From assembly GCF_964355755.1 (NCBI RefSeq), contig NC_092671.1, forward strand, positions 35,791,304 to 35,855,303: a stretch of DNA of 64,000 bases, written 5' to 3'. This document shows, one piece after another, positions 11,758-44,405 of the stretch; position 1 is the first letter of the stretch; each line of letters opens with the position of its first letter. The DNA is from Antedon mediterranea. Lineage: Eukaryota > Echinodermata > Crinoidea > Comatulida > Antedonidae. A model generated the notes under the pieces. The model had not been told where the DNA came from. It worked only from the letters and a program-made list of their open reading frames with translations, and searched no databases. The translations under genes were made by a program, and so were the position numbers.

Positions 11758-12231
11758 ATGAATTCTATCATCCAAAGTCTACAGATATTTTACTCCTGCA
11801 ACAAAGCTTTTTGTTCGAAATTCAGTTAATTTTTCAAATTCACTTACGATTTTGCACATTATATTTTTGAGAGGAGTAGAGAAAATAGGTATAGTGTGTG
11901 CCAGATATCAGATTTTGGCCACACCACGGTATTACTACTAGCTAGACTAGGCGTCTAAGATGAGTTTGAATTGAAATTTTTGGATATTAAAATAAAAAGA
12001 AATGGGTTTACGCAACTAAATCAGGATTATATAATGTTTTCTTACTTCTACAGTACTTTGTATGCTTTTGACGCGTTTGTACATACTCAAATTCTATCAT
12101 ATACAAAACGCACCTAACGAGTAAATGTTTAGTAGGTCAACCTTTCACTGCACTCTTTTAACTAATTTCGTTCAGCATTTCATCCGGATCCAGGTGACAC
12201 TGTGACTATGATTATATCCGCTGTCGGGATG
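11758..12231 (+). other. 3' UTR and spacer between esterase genes 1 and 2
   Basis: Contains AATAAA at 11991-11996, the likely poly(A) signal of gene 1. Nearly identical to 1104-1577. No gene. Confidence 0.6.
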
Positions 12232-12274
12232 TGCAAGTCATAAGTACTTCTTCATATCTAAATATACAGTGTCT
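12232..12274 (+). promoter_or_regulatory. Conserved upstream block of esterase gene 2
   Basis: TGCAAGTCAT at 12232 and CAGTGTCT at 12267, 52 bp before the ATG, nearly identical to the pseudogene A block. Confidence 0.45.
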
Positions 12275-12325
12275 TATCTGATATTTTTACTTAGATATGT
12301 ATACAATAACTCCACTCAGTTCGAA

Positions 12326-16124
<3,799 letters not shown>

Positions 16125-17075
16125 AAATCGTTTATAGAGTGTATGTTCTTACTTACAAATTCGATAATAACTAAAATTATAATTATTAAAATACCTCTTG
16201 GTCTTTATAAGGTAAACTTGACTTGATAATCCTTTAGTTTATCTTTCGCGTTCGTTTTGTTTGTTTGAAGAGATCTGAAGAAAATGCCTACAGAAAAGTT
16301 CTTTAAACAGGTCTTTTTTAGTTGAGAAAAAAAAGAAAAGGAGACATTGTAAAACGGTCCACTTCCCCGGATGAAGCAGTGGTATTATATCGCATGAGCC
16401 GAGATATTAGTTAAGATAAGTAAATGCACATTTACAAGTAACTATGAGAACGAGTCTTAATAGCAAGAAATACTAACCATTATTTAACAAATCTTACCAT
16501 CAGTCAGAACTATCAAAATAAATCCTAGATACCGACCAAATTTCTCTTCATATCTAAAAGTTTCTACGACTTTTCTCCACTATTTCTTTTCAACATCAGT
16601 TGATTTTATTTTTTTTCGCCGTTTCGTCTGGATTCGGTTAATACAAAAAAAACTATTTAGGCCAGAATTTAAAAATATTTCTTTCAGAAATTGGAGATTG
16701 AAAAATCTATAATTATATCGAATTGTTAATCCCGATGTTATTTCAAATTATTCATCCTTGGGCCTATTTCGAAGTTAAAATTCGAAAATATTCGAATTAT
16801 TAATTTGAAATGTGACTAATAATGTAATTTTTTAAACATAAACCGGCAAACATTAATATTGTTTTTCTCATGTAATCATTCAATAACATAATACTTGATG
16901 GAAACAGCTTTTATTATGCATACAAAATTGTACTTACAACGACTCGAGGTGACCTGACATGCCAGTTCAGATCAACTTTAAATAAAGCGTTTTCCAGATG
17001 ACCCGTAGAGTTGTTAAGGTCAAAACACTTTCTTAGGTATATGGCAATCCCAATATAATATGATAATAATCAGTT
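16125..17075. other. Spacer between esterase genes 2 and 3
   Basis: No exon seen. The segment 16590-16640 and 16840-16925 is homologous to 21375-21418 and 22440-22505 upstream of gene 4, showing that upstream intergenic DNA was duplicated with the genes. GTTTCGTCTGGA at 16621 corresponds to the position where a TIR element sits upstream of gene 4. Confidence 0.5.
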
Positions 17076-17124
17076 TGCAAAGTCATATTTGATATGCATG
17101 GGCGCTGCTATGTACACAGTGTCT
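17076..17124 (+). promoter_or_regulatory. Conserved upstream block of esterase gene 3
   Basis: TGCAAAGTCAT at 17076 and ACACAGTGTCT ending at 17124, 44 bp before the ATG. Confidence 0.45.
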
Positions 17125-17167
17125 CTATTGACGTGGTTGTGTACAAACTTCATTCAGCTAGTTCGAA

Positions 17168-20728
<3,561 letters not shown>

Positions 20729-21409
20729 ATGAAAGTATTGTGCAAGTGTAATTGATGAATAATTTGTGTGTGTCAACATAATTATAATGAGAATTTGAAA
20801 TTTACATCAAGTGTAAAACATATGACGTACATTTCACGTTCGCTTTGCTGATTAATAAGTTTGTTCAATGATGAAATAACAAGCTTACCATATCAGAAAA
20901 AAATTATCACTCTTCCCTGAACAGGAAACAAGTTCACTTTGGTCTGTGTGTAAGCCAGTGGCCTTAAAACATAAACATTTCATAGTGTGCCAAACAAAAT
21001 GTTCGTTTCTTGACAGCATATACAATAACATTTGCTATTAACTTAATCGTATTTGGGTTTCTAGACTTAAATAATAAAACAAAGTAGAACATATTTTAAA
21101 TATAATTTATTTCTTGATTATGTAATGGACAGTTAAAAACAAAAGAATATTAACACTTGATTAATTATAAATTAAATATTAACGAGTTATTGTAGTTAAG
21201 ACAAATAAACACAGATTCAAGTAACTATAAAACGAGTCTTAAAATAATGTTTAACACGTTAGTTTGATAGTTAGCACTATCAACAACTTAAATCAATGAA
21301 TTTTAATCATTTAATAAATCCTATACCGACTCCAACACTTTTTCCAATAACTAGGCCTATAGGTTTTAGTATTTGTTCACATGATCAATATTGATTGTAT
21401 TTTCGTTTC
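20729..21409. other. 3' flank of esterase gene 3
   Basis: AT-rich, no exon recognised. The segment near 21375-21409 matches the corresponding flank upstream of gene 3. Confidence 0.4.
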
Positions 21410-22368
21410 GTCCCGGACGCGATTTTTTTTTCGTACATAAGTTGGGGACCCCCCTCATGAAACGTCACAAAATAAACATGAATAATTCATCAGTTAAATT
21501 TTCTTGTTCCGTGTGCACCCAAGCGTATAGCAACAAGAAGTGATTACACAAGTGCGGTACGATTCTAGGCCTATCCTCCGCTGTTGTTGCGGCGTGCGAT
21601 TTCATAGAAGAATAGCGGCGTTTTGTGTGGATTGTCGAAATAATCAGCCTTTAGTTTATGGTGTTTTTAATATAATTTTTTACTAAAGAATTACGTGTTA
21701 AAACTATAGTTTCTATTAATACTATTAGGCCTAATTATTAGTCTCTAAACCCATGTCTATTCTAGTAGTAGCTGTGTGGGTGTGCATGACGTGTGTGTGT
21801 TAGGTATGACCAAAGATAGTTACACTATCTTTGGTATGACACAATCCGAGTAATAAGTCAGCAAAATTAAACAATAAACATTACACAAAAATACATTTTT
21901 TATTCTCGTGGGTCAAATCTTCCCATCTCATGTGTTCATATACGCGCATTTTTAAAGTTCCTTTGAGTACATGCATATTGTTTGATAATAAAATAGCAGA
22001 ATTAAAAAAATACAGTACACAAATTATACACATTCTTTATTCTTGTGGGTCTAAGCTTTCTTTGGGCTATGTCCAATGAATTACTACTTAGTTTAATGTC
22101 TTGCCGTACTTGCCTAGCTGTCGATTAGCCTCGACTCGACACATTTTGTGTGAAGAAGAGTGCGCGAAGGCAATCACGTGAATTGACTTCGAATCCTAGG
22201 CCTACTGTAGAAAGTATCGTATCGCAGTTGTGTAATCACTTCTTGTTGCTATACGCTTGGGTGCACACGGAACAACAAATTTAACTGATGAATTATTCAT
22301 GTTTATTTTGTGACGTTTCATGAAGGGGTCCCCAACTTATGTACGAAAAAAAAAATCGCGTCCCGGAC
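21410..22368. mobile_element. Mutator-like non-autonomous long-TIR element, copy 1
   Basis: The element proper is 21419-22359 (941 bp). Both ends begin GCGATTTTTTTTTCGTAC inward and stay inverted for roughly 170 bp (through TTGGGGACCCC, GAAACGTCACAAAATAAAC and GTGCACCCAAGCGTATAGCA). It is flanked by GTCCCGGAC on both sides (21410-21418, 22360-22368), a 9-bp target duplication. Long TIRs with a 9-bp duplication are the hallmark of Mutator-type elements (family knowledge); no transposase frame is present, so it would need help in trans. An internal hairpin of ACCAAAGATAGT arms lies near 21808-21835. A nearly identical inverted copy is at 57063-58004. Confidence 0.88.
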
Positions 22369-22629
22369 CAGAAGAAAAATAGTAAAAATAGTGATCGAAT
22401 TGTCAACTCGAAACGTTGACTTAGTAATGCTTAGTTTCTTTATTAAACCGGCAAGCTTTGTTATAATTTTTCTCATGTAATCATTCAATAACAATGGAAA
22501 CAGCCTTTGTTGCGTGTGAATTTGACCTGAACAGACTGACGTGTTCCGGGTGAACCTGTTCCTGGTGAACAATCAACAGTTCAGCTTTGAGACGCTCACG
22601 TAAGTATGATTAGATATATTAATTCAATT

Positions 22630-22663
22630 TGCAAAAGTCATATTTGATATGTACACAGTGTCT
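22630..22663 (+). promoter_or_regulatory. Conserved upstream block of esterase gene 4
   Basis: TGCAAAAGTCAT at 22630 and ACACAGTGTCT ending at 22663, 40 bp before the ATG. Confidence 0.45.
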
Positions 22664-22702
22664 TTTATCGGCGTGACTGTATACATAATAATTCAGTTCA
22701 AA

Positions 22703-28759
<6,057 letters not shown>

Positions 28760-29590
28760 ATGAAAAGTATTGTGCAAGTTTTGATTCAACCTGTTACTGG
28801 CGGTTTCATCGCTGTTGGTTGTAAAATGAATGAAATAAAAAACTAAAAAGTGAATAATTTGTGTGTGAAACATAATTATGATGAGAACTTGAAATTTAGG
28901 CCTACATCGTGTGTGTGAAACACATGACGTACATTTCACGTTCGCTTTGTTTGTTTGTTGATTAATTAATGTATTCTCAATATAAATTGTTTTGGCAAAA
29001 AAAGAGAGATCGACGTTTCAGTACCATCATATAACCATTTTCAAGATCAAGTGAATACAAAGCAATAATAATTATGTGCACTAAGCACCAAAGTTGGTGA
29101 AAGGAAATGCTACTGAGGGCTAATTAAGTAATTACCTCCTCTTAATGAGTTAGATAAACAATTTAGCTTTAATGGAATCCGATTGTTTATTGAGTGTAGG
29201 TTTTAATGTATTCAATGAATGAAAGACAAACATCAATTTTTACAGTGTAATTTTTGACTAATTTGTGTGTGAAACCAGGGAAGAGTTAAATTTAACTCTT
29301 TCCTGGTGAAACATAATGATGTGAACTTGAAATTTACATCTTATGAAACATAAGACCGGTACATTTCAAGTTCGCTTCGTTCGTAATAACAATAAGTATA
29401 CCACTTTTTTCACTCTTCCCATAGATCATAAACTGATAAGATACAAGCGAATATTAAAACTGTTGTTTAATTAATTAAATATTAAACAAAAACGTTGTTG
29501 TATGGAAATTCCATGAAGGATCACCAACGAAATACCGCAATATCGCGGAATTTTAATTATCCGAACAATTGACTCCGGTACCGGACCTTG
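28760..29590. other. 3' flank of gene 4
   Basis: No exon recognised. The words ACATGACGTACATTTCACGTTCGCTT (28922 onward) and related text at 20820 and 29350 show diverged copies of the array's 3' flank, including a partial extra copy near 29270-29400 without exons. Confidence 0.45.
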
Positions 29591-29599
29591 CTATCTTGG

Positions 29600-30035
29600 T
29601 CACACAACACCCACATCCTCCATCTCACATCCGATCCTCGTCTCCTCTGCCATCTGTCGTCTCTCACCGGTTGTCTCCAAACTAGTGTCTCCCATACAGC
29701 AGTCCCGCATTATCCGCTTTCCACCCTCCATCTCCCATACTCCATCCCACCCAATGTTTTCGTGATATACATTAATTTGTATCGGGGTGATTGAATTAAA
29801 AATTGAATTATAGTTATTGATTACATTAGAAGGGATACTTTTGAATTTACCGTTTGCAATTAACAAAGATTCATAATTGCCAATATAATCGATGATATTA
29901 ATGACGAAATAATTGCCCACAGAGAATACATTACCTGAGGTAAAAATACTAGGACGCAACGTGCCGTAAGAACACAACTTAGCTTGCGTGTTGGGGGAAC
30001 CGATGACGTAAGCACGGTGCCAATAGAGACTATTC
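29600..30035 (-). pseudogene. Unrecognised coding-like remnant
   Basis: A minus-strand frame of about 145 codons with no ATG at its 5' edge. The 5' two thirds (about 29800-30035) has protein-like composition, e.g. HRAYVIGSPNTQAKLCSYG and NYESLLIANGKFKSIP; the 3' part crosses a C/T-rich stretch and looks non-coding. Just upstream the coding feel continues in another frame after a stop, which suggests a frameshifted relic. No family is recognised; a degraded mobile-element gene is the likeliest guess. Confidence 0.25.
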
Positions 30036-30614
30036 AAAACTGCATGATTTCAACTTCTCCAAAAGAGGGGTAATGCGAAACTGATAGAAGAGTATTGCGT
30101 CGGTTACGTTCTATATCTAGTGGAAATCATGATTTACGGCATAAACCTGTTAAATTTATCGATCATAAGTACACAATGAGAGTGTAAAATCATACACATA
30201 TTAAAAGTTATTTCGTTTGAACTAAATTGTTAATCCTGTTGTCCTGGGAGTTATTAGCTTTACTATAAGTAAGATTATTTGCATTGAAAATAATAATTGG
30301 TTTGTATTTCAGAAAGTGTGGATTTATACTTAAGTCCTTGACCTTATACTGAAGAATGTTAAAATAAAACACGGGAATAATAATCAAAAAGATAACAAAA
30401 GGAACAATACATCCAACTACCGGGAGATCATTGTGATATTTTATAACAATTGTACTGAGAGACTTCCTTCAAACATAACACTGTTTGTTGTTTTCATTAT
30501 CCCTCTATAAAAACGTGTTCTAGGTCAGTTGTTGGGCATAATACTGCGAGTGTGGATCCCCAGTGTGTAGCGACGGATACAAGTTTCAGGCAGACTGTCG
30601 TAGGCTACATTAAG

Positions 30615-36244
<5,630 letters not shown>

Positions 36245-36437
36245 GGAGGAGAGAAGTGAAATAGACAGTGTAGACACTAGAATAGTTTGTTCAAAATGTT
36301 TTTAATCGTTTGTAAATAATCGTTCGTAAATAACAATCCCTTTTAAGAAATGCGTAAATTAAGAGTTCCTTTGAAGTGAGATAAAAGAAGTGTTGAAGAA
36401 GAAAACGTAAAAGGCAAAAGCCCACCTGTATAACGTT

Positions 36438-36533
36438 AAGTTCCGTGTACACTATCAAACATCATCGTGTCCATTATGGGTAAATCACATTTTGTTGTCA
36501 CGTACATAAAATTGAATAGTGTAGACAGAGCTT
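36438..36533. mobile_element. MITE family 1, copy b
   Basis: Short, decayed copy: AAGTTCCGTGTACACTATCA at the left, AGTGTAGACAGAGCTT at the right; interior CATCGTGTCCATTATGGG...AATCACATTTTGTTGTCAC. Confidence 0.7.
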
Positions 36534-36847
36534 AAGTCCAACGGGAGCACTGTACAGTTTGATTTAATTCAATTTATTCTAAAAAACCTCCAGAATGATG
36601 GATAGATATGGGCCCTACAGTAAATTAAAATTGAATAATACTGTAATGATCGTAATAATTATAGTTTATGATATTACATTGAAATAACATACCGCCATCT
36701 TTCAATACTTTTATATTAATATTAATCATAAATAATGATGGCGTATTCCATTTCTTGGAGTGCGGTAGCCAGGTGAAGATACAAGTGACATACAGGATTG
36801 TTTAAATGGGTGTGGGACCAGGGCGTAATGAGAAATTAAGTGATGAA

Positions 36848-37138
36848 TTTAAATATATATTTCCCCCTAAGCAATTTTAATTTTTTTTTAAATATGCCAC
36901 TTTATTTAAATTTAAATTAAAAATTATTTAGGCTACCTGAAAAAAAAAAATAATTTAAAGCAAAAAAAATACAAATGTTTTTGATTAAAATTAACCGTTT
37001 CGTTTGTCTTTTTATAAATTATTATTTTTTTTACAGAAGTGAATAACTTTATTAAAACTGCAAAATGGCCTATTTAAAGTCTGATTTAATTAATCTTATT
37101 TTTCATGTTTTTGCCACAATAGGCCTACATCTTTAACC
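36848..37138 (-). mobile_element. MITE family 2, copy a
   Basis: On the minus strand it begins TTAAAGATGTAGGCCTATTG and ends in a TTAGGGGG...ATATATATTTAAA segment. The order of internal words (ATGAAAAATAAG, TGCAGTTTT, ACAGA..AAA, GGGGGAAATATA) follows the copy at 47279-47607. Confidence 0.6.
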
Positions 37139-37806
37139 TATCATCGTAATTGTCGGCCTCCTCCTACATCCGCCTATGGGCCCTTACTAGAAGTTTCGTA
37201 TGCTTTTTTCCGTAAATGAGCGTTTTTAAATATTAAAGTATACATTCCTGTTTATATTTCCATTAATATGTAAGATAGACGAAATAAATATCCCTGTGTT
37301 TTAAATCCAGACGACTGTGTTTATTCTTCAAAGACAGGTAGGCCTACGTCAGAAAGAGAGTAAACACTTAAAACCCTTTGAATCGTGGTCCAAAACGTCT
37401 CTCCCATACCGGTGATAACAATGTATTAGCAGGGAGTTGCCAAGAAGTACTGAAATTGAAATAAATGTATCTGACCGAAATACATTCCTCGAAATAATTA
37501 TCGTAATTGCTGAATAGATTGTTACGCAAACAACAATATCATTGTCAACAAACTCCTACCTGTAATACTGCATGGCTGACTAATTCCTATTGATACCCCA
37601 GTACAAAAGCATTCATACAATACCACAGCATACGTACCGAGATTAAAACGTATGATAGTTTTCGCTAATCAGTAAGTTCCGAATTGTTATATAAAGCAAC
37701 ACTGCATACACCTGTGGTACTGTATTTCTTTCCATAATAAGAAGGAAAGTGGAGTGAATTTGTTTGGCTAGAGAGAGGATATACACCATACCAAATTAGC
37801 TTTATA

Positions 37807-37999
37807 ATGGAAGACGTGCCTAGCGAGGATCGTTCAAGTAAAGAAGGGGACGGTATCGATTGTGACAGCGACCATAGGCCTACGGTAACAGACGTCTCTC
37901 CCATTGATGAGGGGTTAGAGCAGGTTGTTAAGCGAAGGACTACTACATCCACTGATGTAAAAGACGAACGACCCAGAAGTTATGTTAGGTTTTCAGCTC
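37807..37999 (+). CDS. Possible first coding exon of an unidentified gene
   Basis: ATG-initiated frame of 64 codons, MEDVPSEDRSSKEGDGIDCD to RPRSYVRFSA, acidic and serine/threonine-rich like a disordered N-terminus, directly followed by a perfect donor C|GTAAGTATT at 38000. No downstream exon with matching phase was identified before the LINE at 38,488, and no family is recognised. It could be an orphaned exon, the start of a gene whose other exons are small, or chance. Confidence 0.3.
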
Positions 38000-38469
38000 G
38001 TAAGTATTGCGTGTCGTACCGTATTTAGTTGTCAACATTTATATTCCTAACTAATAACAATCAGCTTAATCCGGATTAGGCCTAATAGATATAATGCCAC
38101 GTAAAAAATGTGTTCCTTTAAAAAAAGTGTGAGGGATTTTTGTAAGCATAGCAACTGACCGGAAGGGATAATGAAGTGAATGTTTTGTGTGTTCCTTGTT
38201 AACTAATTTTCAACATTCTTATAAGTTAACACATACACATAACTAAAATCTGAGTACGATTATTTACACTGTACAAATAGCTTGAAATGGAACTTTACCC
38301 GATGTCCGTTTCAGTTCATTTGCAAAAAATTGGATCAAAACCCACGTGGCCTAAATAGTTGATGTTTGAATTATATTTAAAATTTAAGATATTTGATACC
38401 ACAGTGTTACACCAACAAAAATTACATCACATTTGATAAAAACACTGCTGTACTACTAAATACTGAAAT

Positions 38470-39421
38470 ATATTTGATGTTAAGATTATGCCAATCTTAC
38501 TTTATGGTAGCGAAATATGGGGTTTAAATGATATGTCAGTATTAGAGAAAGTTCATCTAAGATTCTGTAAATACATTCTAGGAATAGGTAATTCTGCACC
38601 AAGTGTTGCAGTGAGAGGAGAATGTGGAAGATTCACTATCCAAATTCAAATTATCATTAATATAATTCGTTATTGGCTTAGAGTAATCCAAATGGATAAT
38701 GACAAATTTATTAAACAATGTTATGATTTTCAATATAGAAAAGCTCAAAGAAATGAGCAATGTTGGGCCAATGACGTAAAACAAATACTATGCATAAATG
38801 GATTTGGTAACATATGGTACTCACAACAGGTTAATAATATATATACTTTTATTTCAAATTTTAAACAAAGGCTTACAGATATTGAACGACAGAAATTCTA
38901 CGAAGATACTAGGATACACTCTAAGCTTCAATATTACAAGCACGTTAAATATAAGTTTGGAATTGAAGAATATCTAACGAAAGTAACAAATTACAAACAT
39001 AGACAAATTATGACTAAGATACGACTAGGAATTTTAGAATTAGAAATTGAAAAAGGAAGATGGAATTGTATAAATAGAAATGAAAGATTATGCAAATTAT
39101 GTGCTTTACAATCAATTGAAGATGAATATCATTTCACTTTAGTTTGTCCATTTTATTCAGATATTAGAACTAAATATATGTTTTCCTTTTATACAAACAA
39201 CCCAACTAAATTAAAATATATTTATCTTATGTCTGCCACAAATACTGATCTTATTGTTAAACTTGGAAAATATTTATTTTTTTCATTTAAACGTAGAACA
39301 GAATTTTTAAACGCACTCAACTGATATTTATTTAATATTGTATTACATTGTATATTATTTGGGCCAAAGGCCATATATAATAAATGTTTCTTGGATCTCC
39401 AAGAAAGAATGAGAATGAGAA
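38470..39421 (+). mobile_element. LINE 3' fragment with C-terminal RT region
   Basis: Open frame 38488-39324 reads MPILLYGSEIWGLNDMSVLEK and on to CKLCALQSIEDEYHFTLVCP, i.e. the region after the reverse-transcriptase palm with the Cys/His knuckle seen at the C-terminus of many LINE ORF2 proteins. Catalytic motifs are absent, so the copy is 5'-truncated. The tail GGGCCAAAGGCC...AATAAATG then short GAATGAGA repeats marks the 3' end near 39,421. The frame is intact, so insertion was fairly recent. Different family from the LINE at 2577. Confidence 0.8.
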
Positions 39422-41749
39422 ATTGTATTAGGGCTACTGAGCGGGCTACTGAGGTAAAATGTTACGTAACTTACCAGGTTTGAAATGACCATACAATTTA
39501 GCGCCCTCAATTAAGCCTATCGACCCATACTTGTTTTAGTGTACTGGTGGATGTGATTGAAAACAAAAACAAATGAGGGTCTATATAATTATGTTATTTT
39601 TATCTAAAGCTAAATACAAATTAACGTATACCGTGTAAACGCACGTTAGCGTTTCAATTCTTTTTAAAATAAATTTTGTCATGATTACCAAATGAGAAAC
39701 CATGTTTGTAGGTACGTAATATTTATATTACGAATAATTAGTGAAAAAAAACTAACACATATTTGTTTGTTATAGTTTAGGTAGGGAGGATACACCTCCA
39801 TGATTATAGACGCAAAACATGTTTGTTTCAGGTCAATTGTGTTGACTATTGCGGCTGGTACAGTGGTAGTGTCGAGGCTTTCTTTCTTTACATAACAATC
39901 ACGACTGTAAAAGAAATGTTTACGAGGCACTGTGTAAATACTGTGAGATATGCCCGACCACGGTGATATGTTGTTAGTTATGGACCTACATAGGTGCGGA
40001 AGCGTCTCATGATTTCTTCTATACTACTTTATACATTCAGGAGACATGGTCCCTCGGGGGTTTCATGCATGTTTGTACTGTACTCCATTCATAGACATAT
40101 CTATTACACACCTGAAAACATAATTCATCAAACATGTGCTGCCAATGATAATTTACTGTAAGATGAGGTTGAGGCGGGGGTTGAGGATCGGGACAATTTT
40201 AGGGAGAATCCCTGACATTGTCATGTCAAGACGTCAGTAAAGTACAATTAATTATCCAGATAATGATGACTTAAAACATAAAAACATATTAAATCTGTAG
40301 TGTATTTTGTTCTTAAGTGACAAATGAACTTTGATATAGGCCTGTATCGTAACTTTCTTTGAATATGCCAATTTACCCTCATGTACTGAACTTGGGGTCG
40401 AAAAGGTGAAAGTAATATTGCTGAGGTCAAGTTTGTACACATTTCCTTACCAACCACACTACGATCAGGAACACATCATAGGATATAAAAGGCCTATAAA
40501 CACTATACGGAGCATTTGGCGAACACCGGTCCTTCTCAACGGGACCACATTTTTCAAATATCTTTTAGATCGTGTGTCTACGAATCAATTTCACTCGCGG
40601 ATCGGATTGGATGTGAACAGGGAGAACACAGCTGGAGGTTGTGCTTGACTCATGTACTAAATTCGGACCTATAAGTAAAATGTGTGGGTGACTAAAAACC
40701 GCATCAGAAAGAGCACAACTTTGAGAATCAAACAAAGACTAGTAACGAAACGGAATCTTAGTAACAATTAGACTATAACAGTCATTGACGTGCTTGTAGG
40801 CCTATTGTTTTGGATATAACTATCTGGTTGTAGTCTACGTTATGGCAACGGTACGAAAGACACCCAGTGTTAGATGTGAGTACTGTAGTTTTATTTAATT
40901 CCTCCACATAGTCACTGGATTCTGAATTAACGCAAGTTTGATTTCTCTAGGCCTGGCCGACACAAAATTATTACCTTTCTGATACCGGATATTGCTTTTC
41001 CTCACGGGGAACACTTTTGTTTTTACTCTATACATATTCCATTTCTTGTTTCTTACCTTCGGTATATAATGGCTTCTGAAGTGATGAGCCCCTTGATTTG
41101 TAACGGCCACTAAATGTCACTTAAAATACTTCGTTATTAATGATTAATAGAAAGTGCATGTAGTACCTACACACATGGAGGTAAAAAATAATTATTATAC
41201 ACCTGTAGTCATCACTTGATAAAACCTGTTGAACGTTCCATATTGGGCCAATATTTATCGAATCATGCTAGACCTTACGGTACCTATCACAAAAATGTTT
41301 TTTTTTCGTAATAATAACGCGCCCAAGTCTATCATATGCAATGTAGTTTCACATATGGACTATACTATTAGGCATCACATGTGATACATATGTTACAGTG
41401 TAAACAGAATTTGCCTATAATACTGGAAGGATTATGCATGCATGATTTGCCTATGATACTTTGGCCAACTGAATGGCTGACATTAAGAATTAGTTTATTA
41501 TTATAATATCAGTATCTGCACGATATTTTTTTTTAAATGTTGTAAAAGTCAATATGCAAGTTAGGCTACCATTAGGATATACAACTTTCAATAGTCTTAT
41601 AATAATATTATTCGCGTATTTATTATCACTTTCGTCAGTGAAGCAATGACGAAAGAGGTCACATTATTAATGTCATTACAGTTGTTCCAAATGAAGTCCA
41701 GAACAAACTATATAGCCTACAACCACAACATCTACCACATGGACAACTA
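39422..41749. other. Intergenic, no gene recognised
   Basis: Short open frames (up to about 80 codons) without family features or convincing splice context. No repeat arrays were seen. Confidence 0.4.
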
Positions 41750-42062
41750 CCCCCGGACGCGATATTTTGTTTCGTACATTATTTGGGACCCCTTATGTGA
41801 AAAATAGCCGAACTACTTCCTGAATATAACTAAAACTAACCCTCTAAATAATCTCTCTCTCATTATATAGTAAAAATAAGTTGTTGATGGAATTCGAACC
41901 CCATACATCGACATCTACAGTCCATAGTCTAATCCACTCGAATACACAGACGGCTTGACAGAAAGTGTTTGTATTAGCGAATTGACTAATGAATGTGACG
42001 TTTCATGAGTCATCCCCTCCCGGCCCCCACTTATGTACGAAAAGAAATATCTTCCCCCGGAC
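41750..42062. mobile_element. Mutator-like TIR element, short copy 3
   Basis: Element 41759-42053 (295 bp). Ends GCGATATTTTGTTTCGTACA and, inverted, TGTACGAAAAGAAATAT match the outer TIR of the 0.94-kb copies with substitutions. CCCCCGGAC flanks both sides (41750-41758, 42054-42062), again a 9-bp duplication ending CCCGGAC. The interior is unrelated to the long copies and holds a tRNA-like segment. Confidence 0.8.
41883..41945 (-). ncRNA. tRNA-like (Pol III box A/B) pseudo-tRNA inside the TIR element
   Basis: On the minus strand CGAGTGGATTAGAC resembles a D-arm/box A, GGACTGTAGAT an anticodon loop, and GGGGTTCGAATTCC a T-arm/box B. The anticodon stem pairs poorly and no acceptor stem closes, so this is a tRNA-derived relic rather than a working tRNA. 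Confidence 0.45.
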
Positions 42063-44019
<1,957 letters not shown>

Positions 44020-44027
44020 GGTATATA

Positions 44028-44405
44028 TAAATGTATTCAGGTAATTTTAATATTTATTTGTATTAGGTGCATACCGTTTCACATGAGGTAAATAAACAAC
44101 AAATAATGATAATACCTTTATGAATTTTAGTTACGGAAGTACTCGGTAGGCGGTCCATTCAATCATCAAAGATTGAGAATTTCCCACCAAGTTTATAAGT
44201 CTTATTATATCAAGTGGAAAAGGCAATTTGTCTAGGTCTATATAGTATAGTATAATATATATAAATTTATTCAGGCAATTTTAATTTGTATTTTCATACA
44301 TTTCAGGTAAGGGGTAATGAGGTAAATAAACAATAGCGTAACATAATAATGATAATACCTTTATGAATTTTAGTTATGGAAGTACTCGGTAGGCGGTCCT
44401 TGTAA
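44028..44405. repeat. Direct repeat pair about 235 bp apart
   Basis: ATTCAGGTAATTTTAAT...GAGGTAAATAAACAA...GATAATACCTTTATGAATTT...AAGTACTCGGTAGGCGGTCC occurs at 44033-44155 and again at 44271-44399 with small indels. Possible expansion from the adjoining microsatellite. Confidence 0.75.

Noticed and set aside
12269-12325. Upstream ATG for esterase gene 2
   Set aside because: The sibling genes agree on the MAG start and the extra 19 residues overlap the conserved upstream block.
41883-41945. A functional tRNA gene
   Set aside because: The anticodon stem and acceptor stem do not pair; only box A/B-like stretches remain.
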